From the NCBI GenBank assembly GCA_964034945.1, contig OZ035960.1, positions 105,412,433 through 105,476,432 of the forward strand: DNA of 64,000 bases, in the 5' to 3' direction. The first letter of the stretch is position 1. Each line of letters opens with the position of its first letter. The stretch is from Chrysopilus asiliformis. Its lineage: Eukaryota; Arthropoda; Insecta; Diptera; Rhagionidae. A program made the translations under genes and the position numbers. Shown piece by piece: positions 50,701-58,271 of the stretch. A model generated the notes under the pieces. That model had not been told where the DNA came from and made no database searches. It worked only from the letters and a program-made list of their open reading frames with translations.

Positions 50701-53700
50701 CTTTGCTTTTGAATTACAATTTATAATTCTTTCGAAAAGTTTACATGGGCCTTTTAGTAAATTTGATACACAAATAAAATTAAAATTTCACTACAAAAAA
50801 AATGAGTATAATTTTTTTTAAGTACGTTCGTTTAACCCTTTGTGGACCAGGAAGTGAACAACAATAAATCAATAACCATGACTCTTTTTCGTTGAAAATT
50901 GTTCCAGACACCATTTAAAAAAAAGACATGAACTAATTTTATGGAGGGGTGGTATTTACGCCTGTGGTATATAGAAGTATATAGAATGTTGATACTATTG
51001 GATAAGCAAAAAATATAAGGATTAAAAGTTGGTGGTACCTAAAAGTACCGACTGTCAACAAATGGTTAAACTAATATTTCAGAGGTGTGCTAATGAATTT
51101 TTTTAGCCGAAGGAGTCGGAGTTGGAGTTATGCCTTCTAGATTTTCACGGATCGAAGTCGGAGTTGATATTCTAAAATTTCAGGAATCGGAGTCGAAGCT
51201 TGAGCTACCGCCTCCACAACCTTGCCCGAAACTTCAAATTTCCCATATGTGTATTTTTTTCGTAAAAGGCGAAATAAAAGATTTTTTTCCAAATGCCTCG
51301 CAAAATAGGATTTAATGAAAAGGAAATTTAGCAAAAATTTGAAGAAAATCCCTCCACCCTTCTCTTTTTACAGCCCCACTCGCCAAATCCCCCTGCCACA
51401 AAATTTCATCCGAGTCGCCTTTCTAATACGTCTCAAATAAATGTGTAAGAAAAGCGTCATTCCACTGCTAGATAGATACCTACAGGGATGTTTCAAAAAA
51501 AACTTTTGATTAACTTTTTAAATTTTACAAGACGTTTTTCATAAACGTTTCTCTTTGACCGGTTAGTTCAGTTTCCTTTTTATCAAATTAACACTGAAAA
51601 GTAAACAATGTATGAGCATAACGTACAAATTCATTATTTTTACGGGAGCAACAAAAATAAAACAAAAATTTCTTATCTTGATCATTTGGAGCCCATTAAA
51701 AGAAATACCTTCGTACAATTTCTAGGCTCAAAGATACTTTGTTGCATGTAATAGGATAGTAGACACGACACATAAGATATTTTACAGCAGTTGCATAGAA
51801 GCAATTGAATGCCTCCGAATAAAGATTAACGACTACAAAGTGACAATCTCTAGTTCAATTTATGGCCATTTTGTTCAATTTCATGGTGTTCAAATAGCAG
51901 TCGGTTTATTGCCCATAAAACACCAATTCCGCATGGATATAAAGGAGTTGCAAATGAATAAACAAAGTGTGGACATTGCAAGTAAATTACTAATAGAATA
52001 TATACGCGGACTCTGACATACTAGTAGTAGGTGCTAACTGAAAGATTAGATAAAGTGCTGAGGGGATGAAGTTTCCAGGGTAGATAGTCAACTCTACAAT
52101 AGTTTCTTGGGTAATTGGCCGTGTCTCTTCTGGTTTAGTCGTTGTGGTCATGCCGTGGCATATATTTAGCTTGTTCTATAAAAATCTTTGCTTCGGATCA
52201 CCTTCTAGCACATTCCTGTTTTTGTTGTCTGAGCGTCAAGTCGGATTTGCGTGGCCGGCCGCCGACAACGGAATCCAGCGGAATAAATGAAGCTTAGCCA
52301 AGAACAATGCAATCATTAATCATGGGATTGCTCATAAGTCACCGACAGACAAGGAAACAGGGAAGAACAAGGTTAAAAGGGGACATGCTTGACCTTACGT
52401 GTATGATAAAAATAGAAATCTATCGATATTTAAATTTTACTAACCGAGTTCCATATATCCGGACAATCGGAGCCAGTCTGTGGCGGCTGCGGACTTATTG
52501 ATGGCGGCGCTGATGAAAGAGCTGAGTCTGAGTCGGAACTGATGGGATCCTAAAAGGTAGACAAAAACACTAAGTTCCGAGAATCAACAATAAAAACATA
52601 AATATATTTAAGTGTTATTGCAATATAGATAAGTGTAAAAGAATGGTCTGAAATTAACGGCGATTATAAAACATGTGATACCAACCTTATTTCTAAATAT
52701 GGGAAGATCATCATGGGAATCATCATGAGCTTCCAGTATTCGTTCAGTTATTTCGTGTGGCTAAAATGGGAATTTTAAGCATTAGTTATTTGGTTTGTTT
52801 GTTTGTTTGTTTATAATTATGTAAAGAATAGAAACAGGCGATCCTCGTATACGCAGTTTCACTCTAACGCAGTTTCGCTCTAACGCAGTTTCGCTCTAAC
52901 GCTGCTTCGCTCTAACGCAGTTTCGCTCTAACGCAGTTTCGCTCTAAAGCCTAAACCCCAATTACGCGTTCGTGCGTGCGGCACCCACGCAGTGAAGGTA
53001 AAAACTACGCATTTAAATGAGTAAATGTATAATTGCGCGTTGCTCAGACGCGTTGCCGCGTCCGTGCCGCATAGAGTAGGCTCAGTTTCTACTTTTAGAC
53101 GCGGTGACAACTACTAGATGCCAGAACAAAATCATGCCGCACGCACGAACGCGTAATTGGGGTTTAGGCTTTACGCTGCTTCGCTCTAATCATTCAACGT
53201 ACTGGCGGATTCGCGGAGCATTTTTTTCATTAATTTCCACCTTCATCGTGTCGTTATTTAAAAATAATTGCCTGCGGCGCATTTTACTATAAAATATTTC
53301 AATATAACTTGTATTTCGTTCTAAAAATTTTCACTATGGCATAATTTCTGCTGTATTCTAAAGTAAAAAGAAAATGCTACAGAAATTGATAGAAAAATTC
53401 ACTTATTTTGGAAAAGAGGTGGGACGTAGGACGGTTTTTCACGGATACCGATTTGACTTTTTTTGTACTTTTCGACTAATTTCGAGGGATTGAAAATTTG
53501 CCTGTTCTCACCACAATCCCTTCACCAGTCAGTCATTTGTCTCGGGTTCAAACAAAAAAATGCGGTCACCCTGGCGCTGCTTTAAAATGCGTTCGATCTA
53601 ACGTAGACTCTCGAGAAAGTCTGAGGACAAATTAGAGATTGATTTGTATGCCGCTGAAATTATGGAGATTACGTATGATGCGAGACTATAATGGCTGAGG

Positions 53701-55545
53701 CGTCGAGGCAAGAATATTAGTAAGAATATAATTTAAAAATAAATGCGCCGCTGGTGGGAATTTTTACATGTCCAAATCAAATATTTCATTAAAATCAAAT
53801 CAAATTTTTGTATGATTTTTTTTAATCTTTTCTTATGCTGGAATTTTTACAGGCATTTTTATTAAGCGACTTTTTTATCAAGGCCTTTTTGTTTTAAAAG
53901 TTTTACCCAAAGAAAAAAAAATTTCCATCTAATTTTTAAAACGTTTTTGCACTGCATTTTTAATTGTTGAAATTACGTTTTCTTGTACAGGTCGTAAAAC
54001 GTGGAAATTTTTCAAAAATATCGCATTAGATACAAAATCTTATCAGTTAGACAAAAAAATCTTTATTTCACGTGAAATAAATGATTTCTTCATACGTCAT
54101 GTGAATTTTCTCACAATTTTTGTGTGAATTTTTGATCTAACGTGATCCGTTCGAGCAAAATTCGAGCAAAATAGCATTAAATAAATACCGCGAAGTACTG
54201 AATAATTGCTTCAGACACTTTTTAATACAGGAAATACCCTTTCAGTAATACCGGCTTTGTATTTCTTAAGCCTCGTCTCCACTAGACATAAATTGGAATT
54301 TTTTTCATCGCCTGCCATGAAAATGACACCAGTAGACATATTTTTTCCAAGCATTTTTGCCTAACCCTTGGAGCACAATGAACGCAACCAAGCCGCAACC
54401 ATCACGCATCCAAATATCACTTACGAGTTTATTTCACAGAAATGCTTTTGAGTGAGCACAGTGAACGCATTGAACGCAACCATAGACGCAAAAGTTGCCA
54501 AACTTTGAACTTTAACGCAACAAGTCTGCGTTGACAGTTCATAAAGTGAGGTTGGGAAAATGTCGTTCGAGGAAAAATTTATAGCCTTAGTGCAATAACA
54601 TGCAAATAAAAAAGATAAAGACCAACAAAGCAAATTATCGCTTCAAAATTATCCATTTTTTATGTATTTTTCTACTTTAGTTCACTTTTAATTTTTTTTG
54701 TTTGTCTCACTACGCAACAGACGACGCTTCTATTGTGCTCAACTGCTCCTGAACTGCGTTGCGTAACAGTTCGAAGCGTCCTTAGTTGCGGCTTGGTTGC
54801 GTTCATTGTGCTCCAAAGGTAAGACATCAACAAAAAAATTGACAAATGCTGTCTCCATGGGATATTTGGCAAGCCATGAAATAAATTTCAATTTATATCT
54901 AATCAAGACGCGGTGTTATAAATTTAAGGAAGTTATTCTTTATAATTTTTTGAAAACGATTTTTTTGCGAAATTTTTATTATAATTTATATTTTAAATGT
55001 TTGTGCAATTGACCTTTCAGTTCTCTTTTTTGAATATAAATATTTATCAATTTTTTTTATTTTGTAATCGCATATCTATTTTTAAACAATGAATCAATTT
55101 TTTTTTTTTTTTTTTTTTTGAAAAAAAAGGAAGTCGAATTAAAGTTAAAAGAAATGAAAACATTCGTTTGAATTTGCGAAACTTGCGAAAGCGAAAGATA
55201 TTTCATTGTACTAAGAGCAATTTGAATTCATTTCAGCATTTCAATTATTATTCGAACTTGTAGTTTTGATCAATTTATTCATTCCAAAAGTGATAGCAAC
55301 ACCATTAATAAATCGCAGCTATGCCTAATTAAGCTTTCAATATTCAAATAAAAAAAATTAGCCAAACCACTGTATGTACTAGCACGAAAAAAATTAAAAT
55401 TACAGAGAAGATAATTTTTTTTAAATAAATTTTTACTCACCATGGAATGAAATTCATTTTCACCACACGTCGTTTCAATGCATTTTTGATTCGAGCTATT
55501 GTTGTTACTACTACCGGTTCGCTCAATATCCTTGAGTTTTCTCAT
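22347..55545 (-). CDS. large coiled-coil protein, ~1,404 residues, nine phase-0 exons
   Basis: Assembled from splice sites: 55545-55441, 52760-52686, 52549-52445, 47651-47517, 47456-47298, 28354-28181, 26402-26220, 25684-23837, 23777-22347 (TAA). Each internal boundary has GT and AG, and each exon is a whole number of codons, so all junctions are phase 0. Protein order: short polar N-part; Ser/Pro segment (DPISSDSDSALSS); coiled coil (~96-193, VKEIHELREQNELLEF); His/Asp-rich linker; a helical segment with DEIRRRI (~252-312); Ser-rich region; coiled coil (~449-597); a Cys/His cluster (HCPCHSDC...CHH, ~638-653); coiled coil (~660-885); then a more divergent Cys-containing C-part. Expected role from family type: cytoskeletal or centrosomal scaffold. 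Resemblance to ninein/Bsg25D-type proteins is only an impression. Introns reach ~19 kb. The first visible exon may not be the first. Confidence 0.8.
23837..25684 (-). CDS. main coiled-coil exon (616 codons)
   Basis: Acceptor TTTCAG/GTAAAAGCG, donor GTCGAG/GTGAGT. Ser-rich start, two long heptad regions rich in Leu/Glu/Gln/Arg, and a Cys/His cluster between them. GC content is clearly higher than in the introns. Confidence 0.9.
25685..26219 (-). other. intron of the coiled-coil gene
   Basis: AT-rich intron with no recognised element; short open frames on the plus strand have no support. Confidence 0.5.
26220..26402 (-). CDS. exon of the coiled-coil gene (61 codons)
   Basis: Acceptor CAACAG/ATGCTGG, donor TTTG/GTAAGT. 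Encodes MLDHVSNDEIRRRITTMTKR and a leucine-rich helix. Confidence 0.8.
26815..27560 (+). repeat. dispersed repeat with expanded GTCTGTCG array, copy 2
   Basis: The flanks match copy 1 (GTGACGGAGACCGACTG before; ATCTGTACGTTTTACGTATCTTCAACAACTCGAGAAAGC and AAAAGTAACGGTAGCTATAACGG after). The TCTG part has grown into an array of GTCTGTCG, GTCTGTCTGTCG and GTCTGTCTG units at about 26840-27372. Four frames stay open as CRSV/GLSV or TDRP/TDRQ polymers; these are not genes. Confidence 0.9.
27561..28180 (-). other. intron of the coiled-coil gene
   Basis: AT-rich intron DNA, nothing recognised. Confidence 0.4.
28181..28354 (-). CDS. exon of the coiled-coil gene (58 codons)
   Basis: Acceptor CTTTTCAG/TGGTCC, donor ATCG/GTAATT. 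Encodes WSLRSNSTPDTRDMW, an acidic stretch and SPHSHHHMDD. It can receive either the upstream coiled-coil exon or the alternative first exon, since both end in phase 0. Confidence 0.8.
28574..29425 (+). mobile_element. Helitron-like element with ~165-bp internal units
   Basis: Begins TCTATATATACAAAAGCCAAATACC followed by a CACT run and GAACTACTAAACCGATTGCCATGAAATT, a layout common at Helitron 5' ends. Three internal units share GGGACGGGAGGTCCTG..., CAAATATCCTTTTTCC and AAAACTGGCTTAAGGGG. No clear 3' hairpin plus CTRR was found, so the end is approximate. One unit is split by the MITE at 28916-29124. Confidence 0.55.
28916..29124. mobile_element. piggyBac-like MITE inserted in the Helitron-like unit
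   Basis: TTAA/CCCTTAGAGGC at the left, GCCTTTAAGGG/TTAA at the right. The interior has a run of A then T and GTGGTAC repeats in both orientations. The neighbouring unit reads CTGGCTTAAGGGGG with a single TTAA, i.e. the empty site. Confidence 0.85.
29426..30692. other. intron sequence without recognised features
   Basis: Intron of the coiled-coil gene; no coding, no clear repeat. Confidence 0.4.
30693..30905. mobile_element. possible hAT terminus with AACCGAACCAAAA repeats
   Basis: Starts CAGTGATGCAAACCGG, which resembles hAT ends, then the motif GAACCGAACCAAAA and ATGGCCGAACC is repeated about six times. The opposite end was not found. Confidence 0.4.
31015..31640. repeat. decayed dispersed repeat with GATTTTGATGTATGGA units
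   Basis: Tandem ~170-bp degenerate units: GATTTTGATGTATG, GTTATGTAAAATC, TTTTTGTCTTTATAAATT, ATGCACCGTTTTCGA, TTTCATTTGTATGG. Related stretches at 33540-34020, 34320-34600, 44640-44930, 56750-57010, 58430-58640 and 61320-61500. Confidence 0.65.
31641..33030. other. intron sequence, nothing recognised
   Basis: AT-rich intron DNA with only short open frames. Confidence 0.4.
33040..33400 (+). mobile_element. diverged fragment of the 43724 Helitron family
   Basis: Contains AGTAGCCCGAGTGATGGGGG, CTATGTTACTCTTTCGCG and ACTACTGGGCCGATTGGCCTGAAATT, matching the internal unit of the Helitrons at 13559 and 43724, but without intact ends. Confidence 0.6.
33540..34600. repeat. GATTTTGATGTATGGA repeat family, several units
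   Basis: Same units as at 31015, including CGTTCAAGAACTTAGCC near 33910, with non-repeat DNA between 34020 and 34320. Confidence 0.55.
34601..35372. other. intron sequence, nothing recognised
   Basis: AT-rich; no element identified. Confidence 0.35.
35373..35471 (-). CDS. likely alternative first coding exon of the coiled-coil gene
   Basis: ATG at 35471, 33 codons (MYNRWEQVDGATCFHPDLHQ..., His/Gln-rich), donor AAA/GTAAGC, phase 0, so it splices in frame to the exon at 28354. No acceptor is seen upstream, which fits a first exon. The DNA from 35900 to 36500 is less AT-rich than the intron average and could hold its promoter. Without it the transcript would start at the distal exons. Confidence 0.5.
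35472..36540. promoter_or_regulatory. possible upstream region of the alternative first exon
   Basis: Less AT-rich than the neighbouring intron, with a G-rich run near 36127 and a perfect 16-bp palindrome ACCGCACCGGTGCGGT at 36484-36499. Placement upstream of the candidate first exon is the only functional hint; no TATA or initiator was assigned. Confidence 0.25.
36541..38867. other. intron sequence with a small TTCAACAAAAA repeat
   Basis: Mostly featureless. At 38325-38420 there are about five imperfect copies of AATTTTCAACAAAAATTGTTT. Confidence 0.4.
38868..39430 (+). repeat. dispersed repeat carrying GCGCCGCAGG motifs, copy 1
   Basis: Matches 56100-56610 along its length: GGGACAAGATGAG, ACAAATTTTATAT, GCAGAATGCGGC, AGATACACA, GCAGGCCACATTTTTTGA, AATAGAGTACGTT, AGTGATCGTTTTTTC, ATATCATGCAATG. 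Ends unclear; probably a non-autonomous hAT. Confidence 0.7.
39431..40486. other. intron sequence, nothing recognised
   Basis: AT-rich intron DNA. Confidence 0.35.
40487..41000 (-). mobile_element. DNA transposon remnant with GGGTATTCACAGTC ends, copy 1
   Basis: GGGTATTCACAGTCCTCTTTTAA at the left is mirrored at the right. The interior is the reverse complement of 48305-48777. It carries TTACCG/CGGTAA-type repeats near the second end. No usable transposase frame. Confidence 0.85.
41030..41300. mobile_element. fragment with the GTCCATAAA...GTGACGT end type
   Basis: The right end reads TGTGACGTATTATATGGACAGCC, the complement of the end seen at 11753. The left end was not defined. Confidence 0.4.
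41336..41540 (-). mobile_element. tRNA-derived SINE, decayed copy
   Basis: Read on the minus strand it starts GTAGCATAGCGTGGCAAAGT, followed by an A-box-like TGGTCTAGTGATAAAACACG and GGAGTAGAGGTTAACGC. The body shares ACAACATTTGTAAGGTTTTT (minus/plus equivalent) with the copy at 63485. Confidence 0.55.
41541..43723. other. intron sequence with hAT-like debris
   Basis: No gene. GCGCCGCAGG motifs at ~43010 and (inverted) ~43452, TACGCCCCTGCTGCTG near 43145 and GGTTGGGAAACATTGG near 43625 look like worn hAT ends. Confidence 0.4.
43724..44364 (+). mobile_element. non-autonomous Helitron, long copy
   Basis: A/TCATACTAATATTTAAAAATG at the 5' end; 3' hairpin ACCCG-GCAACGA-CGGGT then ATGCAAGCTAA/T. 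641 bp against 470 bp for the copy at 13559; the difference is one more internal ~150-bp unit (units start near 43850, 44010, 44165). Confidence 0.88.
44365..45000. repeat. GATTTTGATGTATGGA repeat family, inverted units
   Basis: From ~44640 the complement of the 31015 family units occurs twice (CATCAAAATCCAGTTGGACC, CATCAAAATCCAATTGGACC). Confidence 0.5.
45001..47297. other. intron sequence of the coiled-coil gene
   Basis: Contains simple AAATAATCCCAATAATCT-type repeats (45060-45235) and a possible degenerate repeat at 45245-45670 (CACCGTTTCCGAGATAAACGC). No gene. Confidence 0.4.
47298..47456 (-). CDS. exon of the coiled-coil gene (53 codons)
   Basis: Acceptor GTTTTAG/CTACGT, donor AAAAG/GTAAGT. 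Encodes heptads ending FRILELEESHEK. Confidence 0.8.
47517..47651 (-). CDS. exon of the coiled-coil gene (45 codons)
   Basis: Acceptor ATTTTAG/GTGAAA, donor AAAG/GTAACT; only a 60-bp intron separates it from the next exon. Encodes heptads such as NLQNENESLLRESENVKKEL. Confidence 0.8.
47652..48304. other. intron sequence, nothing recognised
   Basis: AT-rich with T runs. Confidence 0.35.
48305..48777 (+). mobile_element. DNA transposon remnant with GGGTATTCACAGTC ends, copy 2
   Basis: 473 bp, inverted ends GGGTATTCACAGTCGTCTTTTAA / complement, flanked on both sides by TCA (48302-48304, 48778-48780), a 3-bp target duplication as in PIF/Harbinger-type elements. Opposite orientation to the copy at 40487. 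Confidence 0.88.
48778..49249. other. intron sequence, nothing recognised
   Basis: AT-rich. Confidence 0.35.
49250..49800 (-). repeat. dispersed repeat with TCTGTC run, copy 3
   Basis: Complement of the copy-1 layout: three units with ATCCGTTATAGCTAACGGTACTTT, then CAGAACGACAGACCGACAGACAG, then GGAAATCCGTTTTAGGCAAAAATAAGAGG and TATACTTTGTATAAGAAAGT. The motif run here is short and not expanded. Confidence 0.75.
49991..50674 (+). CDS. DUF1091-like small secreted protein, 189 residues, 3 exons
   Basis: Exons 49991-50044, 50099-50428 and 50489-50674, introns of 54 and 60 bp with GTATAT..TTTCAG and GTATGA..TTTCAG, all phase 0. The first exon encodes a signal peptide (MKLLWFLTIFVFNLRIAQ). The mature part has Cys at YCC, FPC, VDWCKLF, LHCPMMIGNY, SCRR and NFC. 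A hydrophilic-hydrophobic alternation before the WCKLF motif and the later CP..IGNY match the general pattern of insect DUF1091 proteins, to which Drosophila CheA-type chemosensory secreted proteins may be related; this is memory of the family, not a search. Intact. It lies on the opposite strand inside a large intron of the coiled-coil gene. AATAAA at 50773-50778 would end the transcript. Confidence 0.75.
50773..50778 (+). terminator. poly(A) signal of the DUF1091-like gene
   Basis: AATAAA 99 nt after the stop codon at 50674. Confidence 0.4.
50832..51069. mobile_element. piggyBac-like MITE, second copy type
   Basis: TTAA/CCCTTTGTGGAC at the left, GTCAACAAATGG/TTAA at the right; GGTGGTA and GGTACCT motifs inside resemble the MITE at 28916. 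Confidence 0.7.
51078..51260. repeat. GGAGTCGGAGTTGGAG-type degenerate repeat
   Basis: Begins CAGAGGTGTGCTAATG (hAT-like end) followed by GTCGGAGTTG, GAAGTCGGAGTTG and GGAATCGGAGTCG units. Probably the edge of a hAT element. Confidence 0.4.
51261..52444. other. intron sequence, nothing recognised
   Basis: No gene or clear repeat. Confidence 0.35.
52445..52549 (-). CDS. exon of the coiled-coil gene (35 codons)
   Basis: Acceptor CTTTTAG/GATCCC, donor ACTCG/GTTAGT. Ser/Pro-rich: DPISSDSDSALSSAPPS, ending CPDIWNS. Confidence 0.75.
52686..52760 (-). CDS. exon of the coiled-coil gene (25 codons)
   Basis: Acceptor ATTTTAG/CCACAC, donor AATAAG/GTTGGT. Encodes PHEITERILEAHDDSHDDLP. Confidence 0.7.
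52850..52946 (+). repeat. 16-bp tandem repeat ACGCAGTTTCGCTCTA, ~6 copies
   Basis: Copies follow each other from 52852, with a few substitutions (CACTCTA, GCTGC). The array resumes after the MITE at 53172 (TTACGCTGCTTCGCTCTA). Confidence 0.85.
52947..53171. mobile_element. mariner-like MITE with perfect 36-bp ends and TA target
   Basis: Ends start AAGCCTAAACCCCAATTACG and are exact complements over 36 bp. TA stands on both sides (52945-52946, 53172-53173). It interrupts the 16-bp tandem repeat, so its borders are certain. Confidence 0.9.
53174..54364. other. intron sequence with GCGCCGC motifs
   Basis: GCGCCGCAGG-like motifs at ~53272 (inverted) and ~53743. No gene. Confidence 0.4.
54365..54819. 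mobile_element. Harbinger-like MITE with TAA target duplication
   Basis: CCCTTGGAGCACAATGAACG at the left is mirrored by CGTTCATTGTGCTCCAAAGG at the right, inverted ends of ~35 bp with one mismatch. TAA flanks both ends (54362-54364, 54820-54822). GAACGCAACC also recurs inside. No coding. Confidence 0.8.
54823..55440. other. intron sequence with a long T run
   Basis: AT-rich; about 21 consecutive T near 55099 followed by A-rich sequence. Confidence 0.4.
55441..55545 (-). CDS. 5'-most visible exon of the coiled-coil gene (35 codons)
   Basis: Acceptor TTTCAG directly before ATGAGAAAACTC, donor CCATG/GTGAGT. The in-frame ATG right at the acceptor could be the start codon behind a non-coding first exon, or an internal Met. 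Confidence 0.65.
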
Positions 55546-55818
55546 CTGAAACGAAGTAAAAATATTTATGAATTATTAAAAGACTTTACTGCGATAATGA
55601 ACTTTACTTTGAACAAGAAAAAGAATTTATATTTTGAAGTTTCATTTCAAAAATGTGGAAGTGATGAACAATGTTTGCGGACTTTTGAGCAAATAGTCTC
55701 GAGCAGCTTTTCAATTGCCAATGATCGTCTGGTATCTTTAAGATATTATTCTTTTAAAAAATTTATACAGTTTGAGCTGATCTTGTATGTTGATGCACGA
55801 CATGTCAATTTTCTGTAG
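55546..55818 (+). pseudogene. unexplained open frame, possible gene fragment
   Basis: A plus-strand frame stays open for ~90 codons outside the antisense exon (IYELLKDFTAIMNFTLNKKK..., two Cys, ending YVDARHVNFL). Composition is protein-like rather than repeat-like, but no start, signal peptide or partner exon is clear. It could be the fossil of a divergent receptor or secreted protein, or chance. Confidence 0.25.
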
Positions 55819-56065
55819 GAAGTCATGGTATAATTTCTGTGGAAATTACTTAAAATTGCATGATTCCAAGATGAAAGCTAGAATCACGCAACAAATTTCC
55901 ATTATTGAGTGGAAAATAGGTGAACGCGATACTGTTTTATTAAACTGATCTTTAGGTTATGTTATAACAGAAATATCACGTTTGCAATAATCATAGGATC
56001 TTCAAAAGATCACGCATTATCATCACATCATTTTTGGTATATTTCGAAGAAATACTTTTTATTCG

Positions 56066-56610
56066 AAAACATGGGCGTCCGCAGGAATTTTTCTAAAGGG
56101 GGCCAACATTTTTTTACCACACTTTTTTTGGGGACAGTTCGGAACAAGATGAGCAGCAAATTTTATATAGAATTTAAAACTTGATTTAGATTAAAACCAA
56201 GGAAAGCAATCAATAATGTTTTAAATTTATTAAACAGAATGCGGCGCAGGTTTTTAAATTAGGAGATACACAGTCCCAAGCAAAAAAAAACTTAATTTTT
56301 TGCATTTTGTACGTTTTATAAATAATCGCATATAATCTTTATTGTTATTTTTATTTACAATTTAAAAAAATATAGAAGAATGCGCCGCAGGCCACATTTT
56401 TTGAGATAATGCACCTTGTGTGGAAATTATTGAAAAAATCTACTTTGGAGATGCCTGCTGAAATAGAGTACGTTTTTTATATCTAGTGATCGTTTTTTCC
56501 GCACAAAAATTTAATTTTCAGTACGCCGGGACAACAAGAATAAATCCGCAGCTATTCCAGCGTGCAGTCACCCGATTTATGGGAAAAGATATCATGCAAT
56601 GGGCTGCTTT
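56066..56610 (+). repeat. dispersed repeat carrying GCGCCGCAGG motifs, copy 2
   Basis: Starts at a hAT-like end ATGGGCGTCCGCAGGAATTTTTC and matches 38868-39430 through ATATCATGCAATGGGC. GCGGCGCAGG at ~56232 and GCGCCGCAGG at ~56384. Confidence 0.7.
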
Positions 56611-57029
56611 TATTTAAATGTTTTTAACCTTCTGCCAACCGGCAACATTTTTTGTATGGTAGATTCAGAGTTGATTCCTTAAAATTCAAACAACATTAAA
56701 AAAAATTAAAACATAACCCGTATGGTGATTTAATTAAACGGCGAACAGTTGTAAAAAAATTCCACTTTGCAGTTAAACTTTTCAATAAGATTTGTTAAAA
56801 TTTATTCCAATCGGATTTTGACGTATGGGAGTTTTATGTAGAAATAACTTTTGTTCTTGGACTTTTTTAATGCACCGTTTTTGAGATATTCACAAAAAAT
56901 TTTTTCGGTCGTATGGAGGGTACCCCCCTAATAGTCCACTTTTGCCCATGAACGAACTTAGCCTCGCATTTTACGAAAAACAGATGTGCGCAAAATTTCA
57001 AGTCTGTATCTCATTCCGTGCGCCTGCAT

Positions 57030-57109
57030 TCCGCGCCACAGACGGACAGACGGACGGACAGACAGACAGACAGACATACGGACAGACAGGCGGGCAGACA
57101 GACGGACAG

Positions 57110-57159
<50 letters not shown>

Positions 57160-57217
57160 GGACAGACAGACGGACAGACATACGGACAGACAGGCGGGCA
57201 GACAGACGGACAGACAG

Positions 57218-57275
<58 letters not shown>

Positions 57276-57369
57276 GGACAGACAGACAGACGGACAGACA
57301 GACGGACAGACATACGGACAGACAGGCGGGCAGACATACGGACAGACAGGCGGGCAGACAGACGGACAG

Positions 57370-57411
<42 letters not shown>

Positions 57412-57457
57412 GGACAGACATACGGACAGACAGGCGGGCAGACAGACGGACAGACAG

Positions 57458-57515
<58 letters not shown>

Positions 57516-57585
57516 GGACAGACAGACAGACGGACAGACAGACGGACAGACATACGGACAGACAGGCGGGCAGACAGACGGACAG

Positions 57586-57623
<38 letters not shown>

Positions 57624-57832
57624 GGACAGACAGACGAACAGACAGACAGACGGACAGACGGACAGACGGACGGACAGACGGACAGACGGACAGACGGACA
57701 GACGGACAGACGGACAGACGGACAGACGGACAGACGGACAGACGGACAGACGGACAGACGGACGGACAGACGGACGGACGGACGGACAGACAGACGGACG
57801 GACAGACGGACAGACGGACGGACGGACATGCA
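57030..57832 (+). repeat. CAGA/CGGA array (CAGACAGACGGA units), ~800 bp
   Basis: Tetramer array of CAGA and CGGA with higher-order blocks: a unit containing CATACGGACAGACAGGCGGGCAG recurs near 57074, 57180, 57308, 57332, 57418 and 57548. Upstream flank AACTTAGCCTCGCATTTTACG and AAATTTCAAGTCTGTATCTCATTCC belongs to the dispersed repeat. Six frames stay open as TDRQ or CLSV polymers; not genes. Confidence 0.95.
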
Positions 57833-58069
57833 AAATTCAATTTTTTTTATCATTCTAAACACACTGGTGTAATTCATTTTTGTGTGTGAGAACGGGATCT
57901 TGGCGTTACAAACGGTAAGGCAAATTTAATATACCCTAATATAGTATTTTTTCATGTACTACCGAAAGGTAGCAGTTCAAGTAGTTTTTTTTAAATTGCA
58001 ATTAAATTTAAAACAAAAAAATTAACGACTAACAGAAATTCCATTCGCTTCGAATTCATGTTTTCGCGC

Positions 58070-58271
58070 CTAAAGAACCACTGAAAAACAGCTGAAATTG
58101 GTCCATACATCTTTATAGTAAAATGCGCCGCAGGTATTTCTCAATGAACTGTGTCGCAGGTTAAAATACACTAGTCTAGGAGACCTTTTTGAGACCCTCT
58201 GCTCTCCCGGGACCCCTTTCCATCGCCCCTCCCCCCCGTGCGAGCGTATGCTCCCCCTAGTTACGCCACTG
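58070..58271 (-). mobile_element. hAT terminus (CAGTGGCGTAACTAGGGGG, minus strand)
   Basis: Read on the minus strand the element starts CAGTGGCGTAACTAGGGGG at 58271, a widespread hAT end. GCGCCGCAGG lies inside at ~58124. The other end was not found. Confidence 0.55.

Noticed and set aside
56942..57889. 280-315 codon frames on both strands
   Set aside because: Same reason: CAGA/CGGA array translated in every frame.
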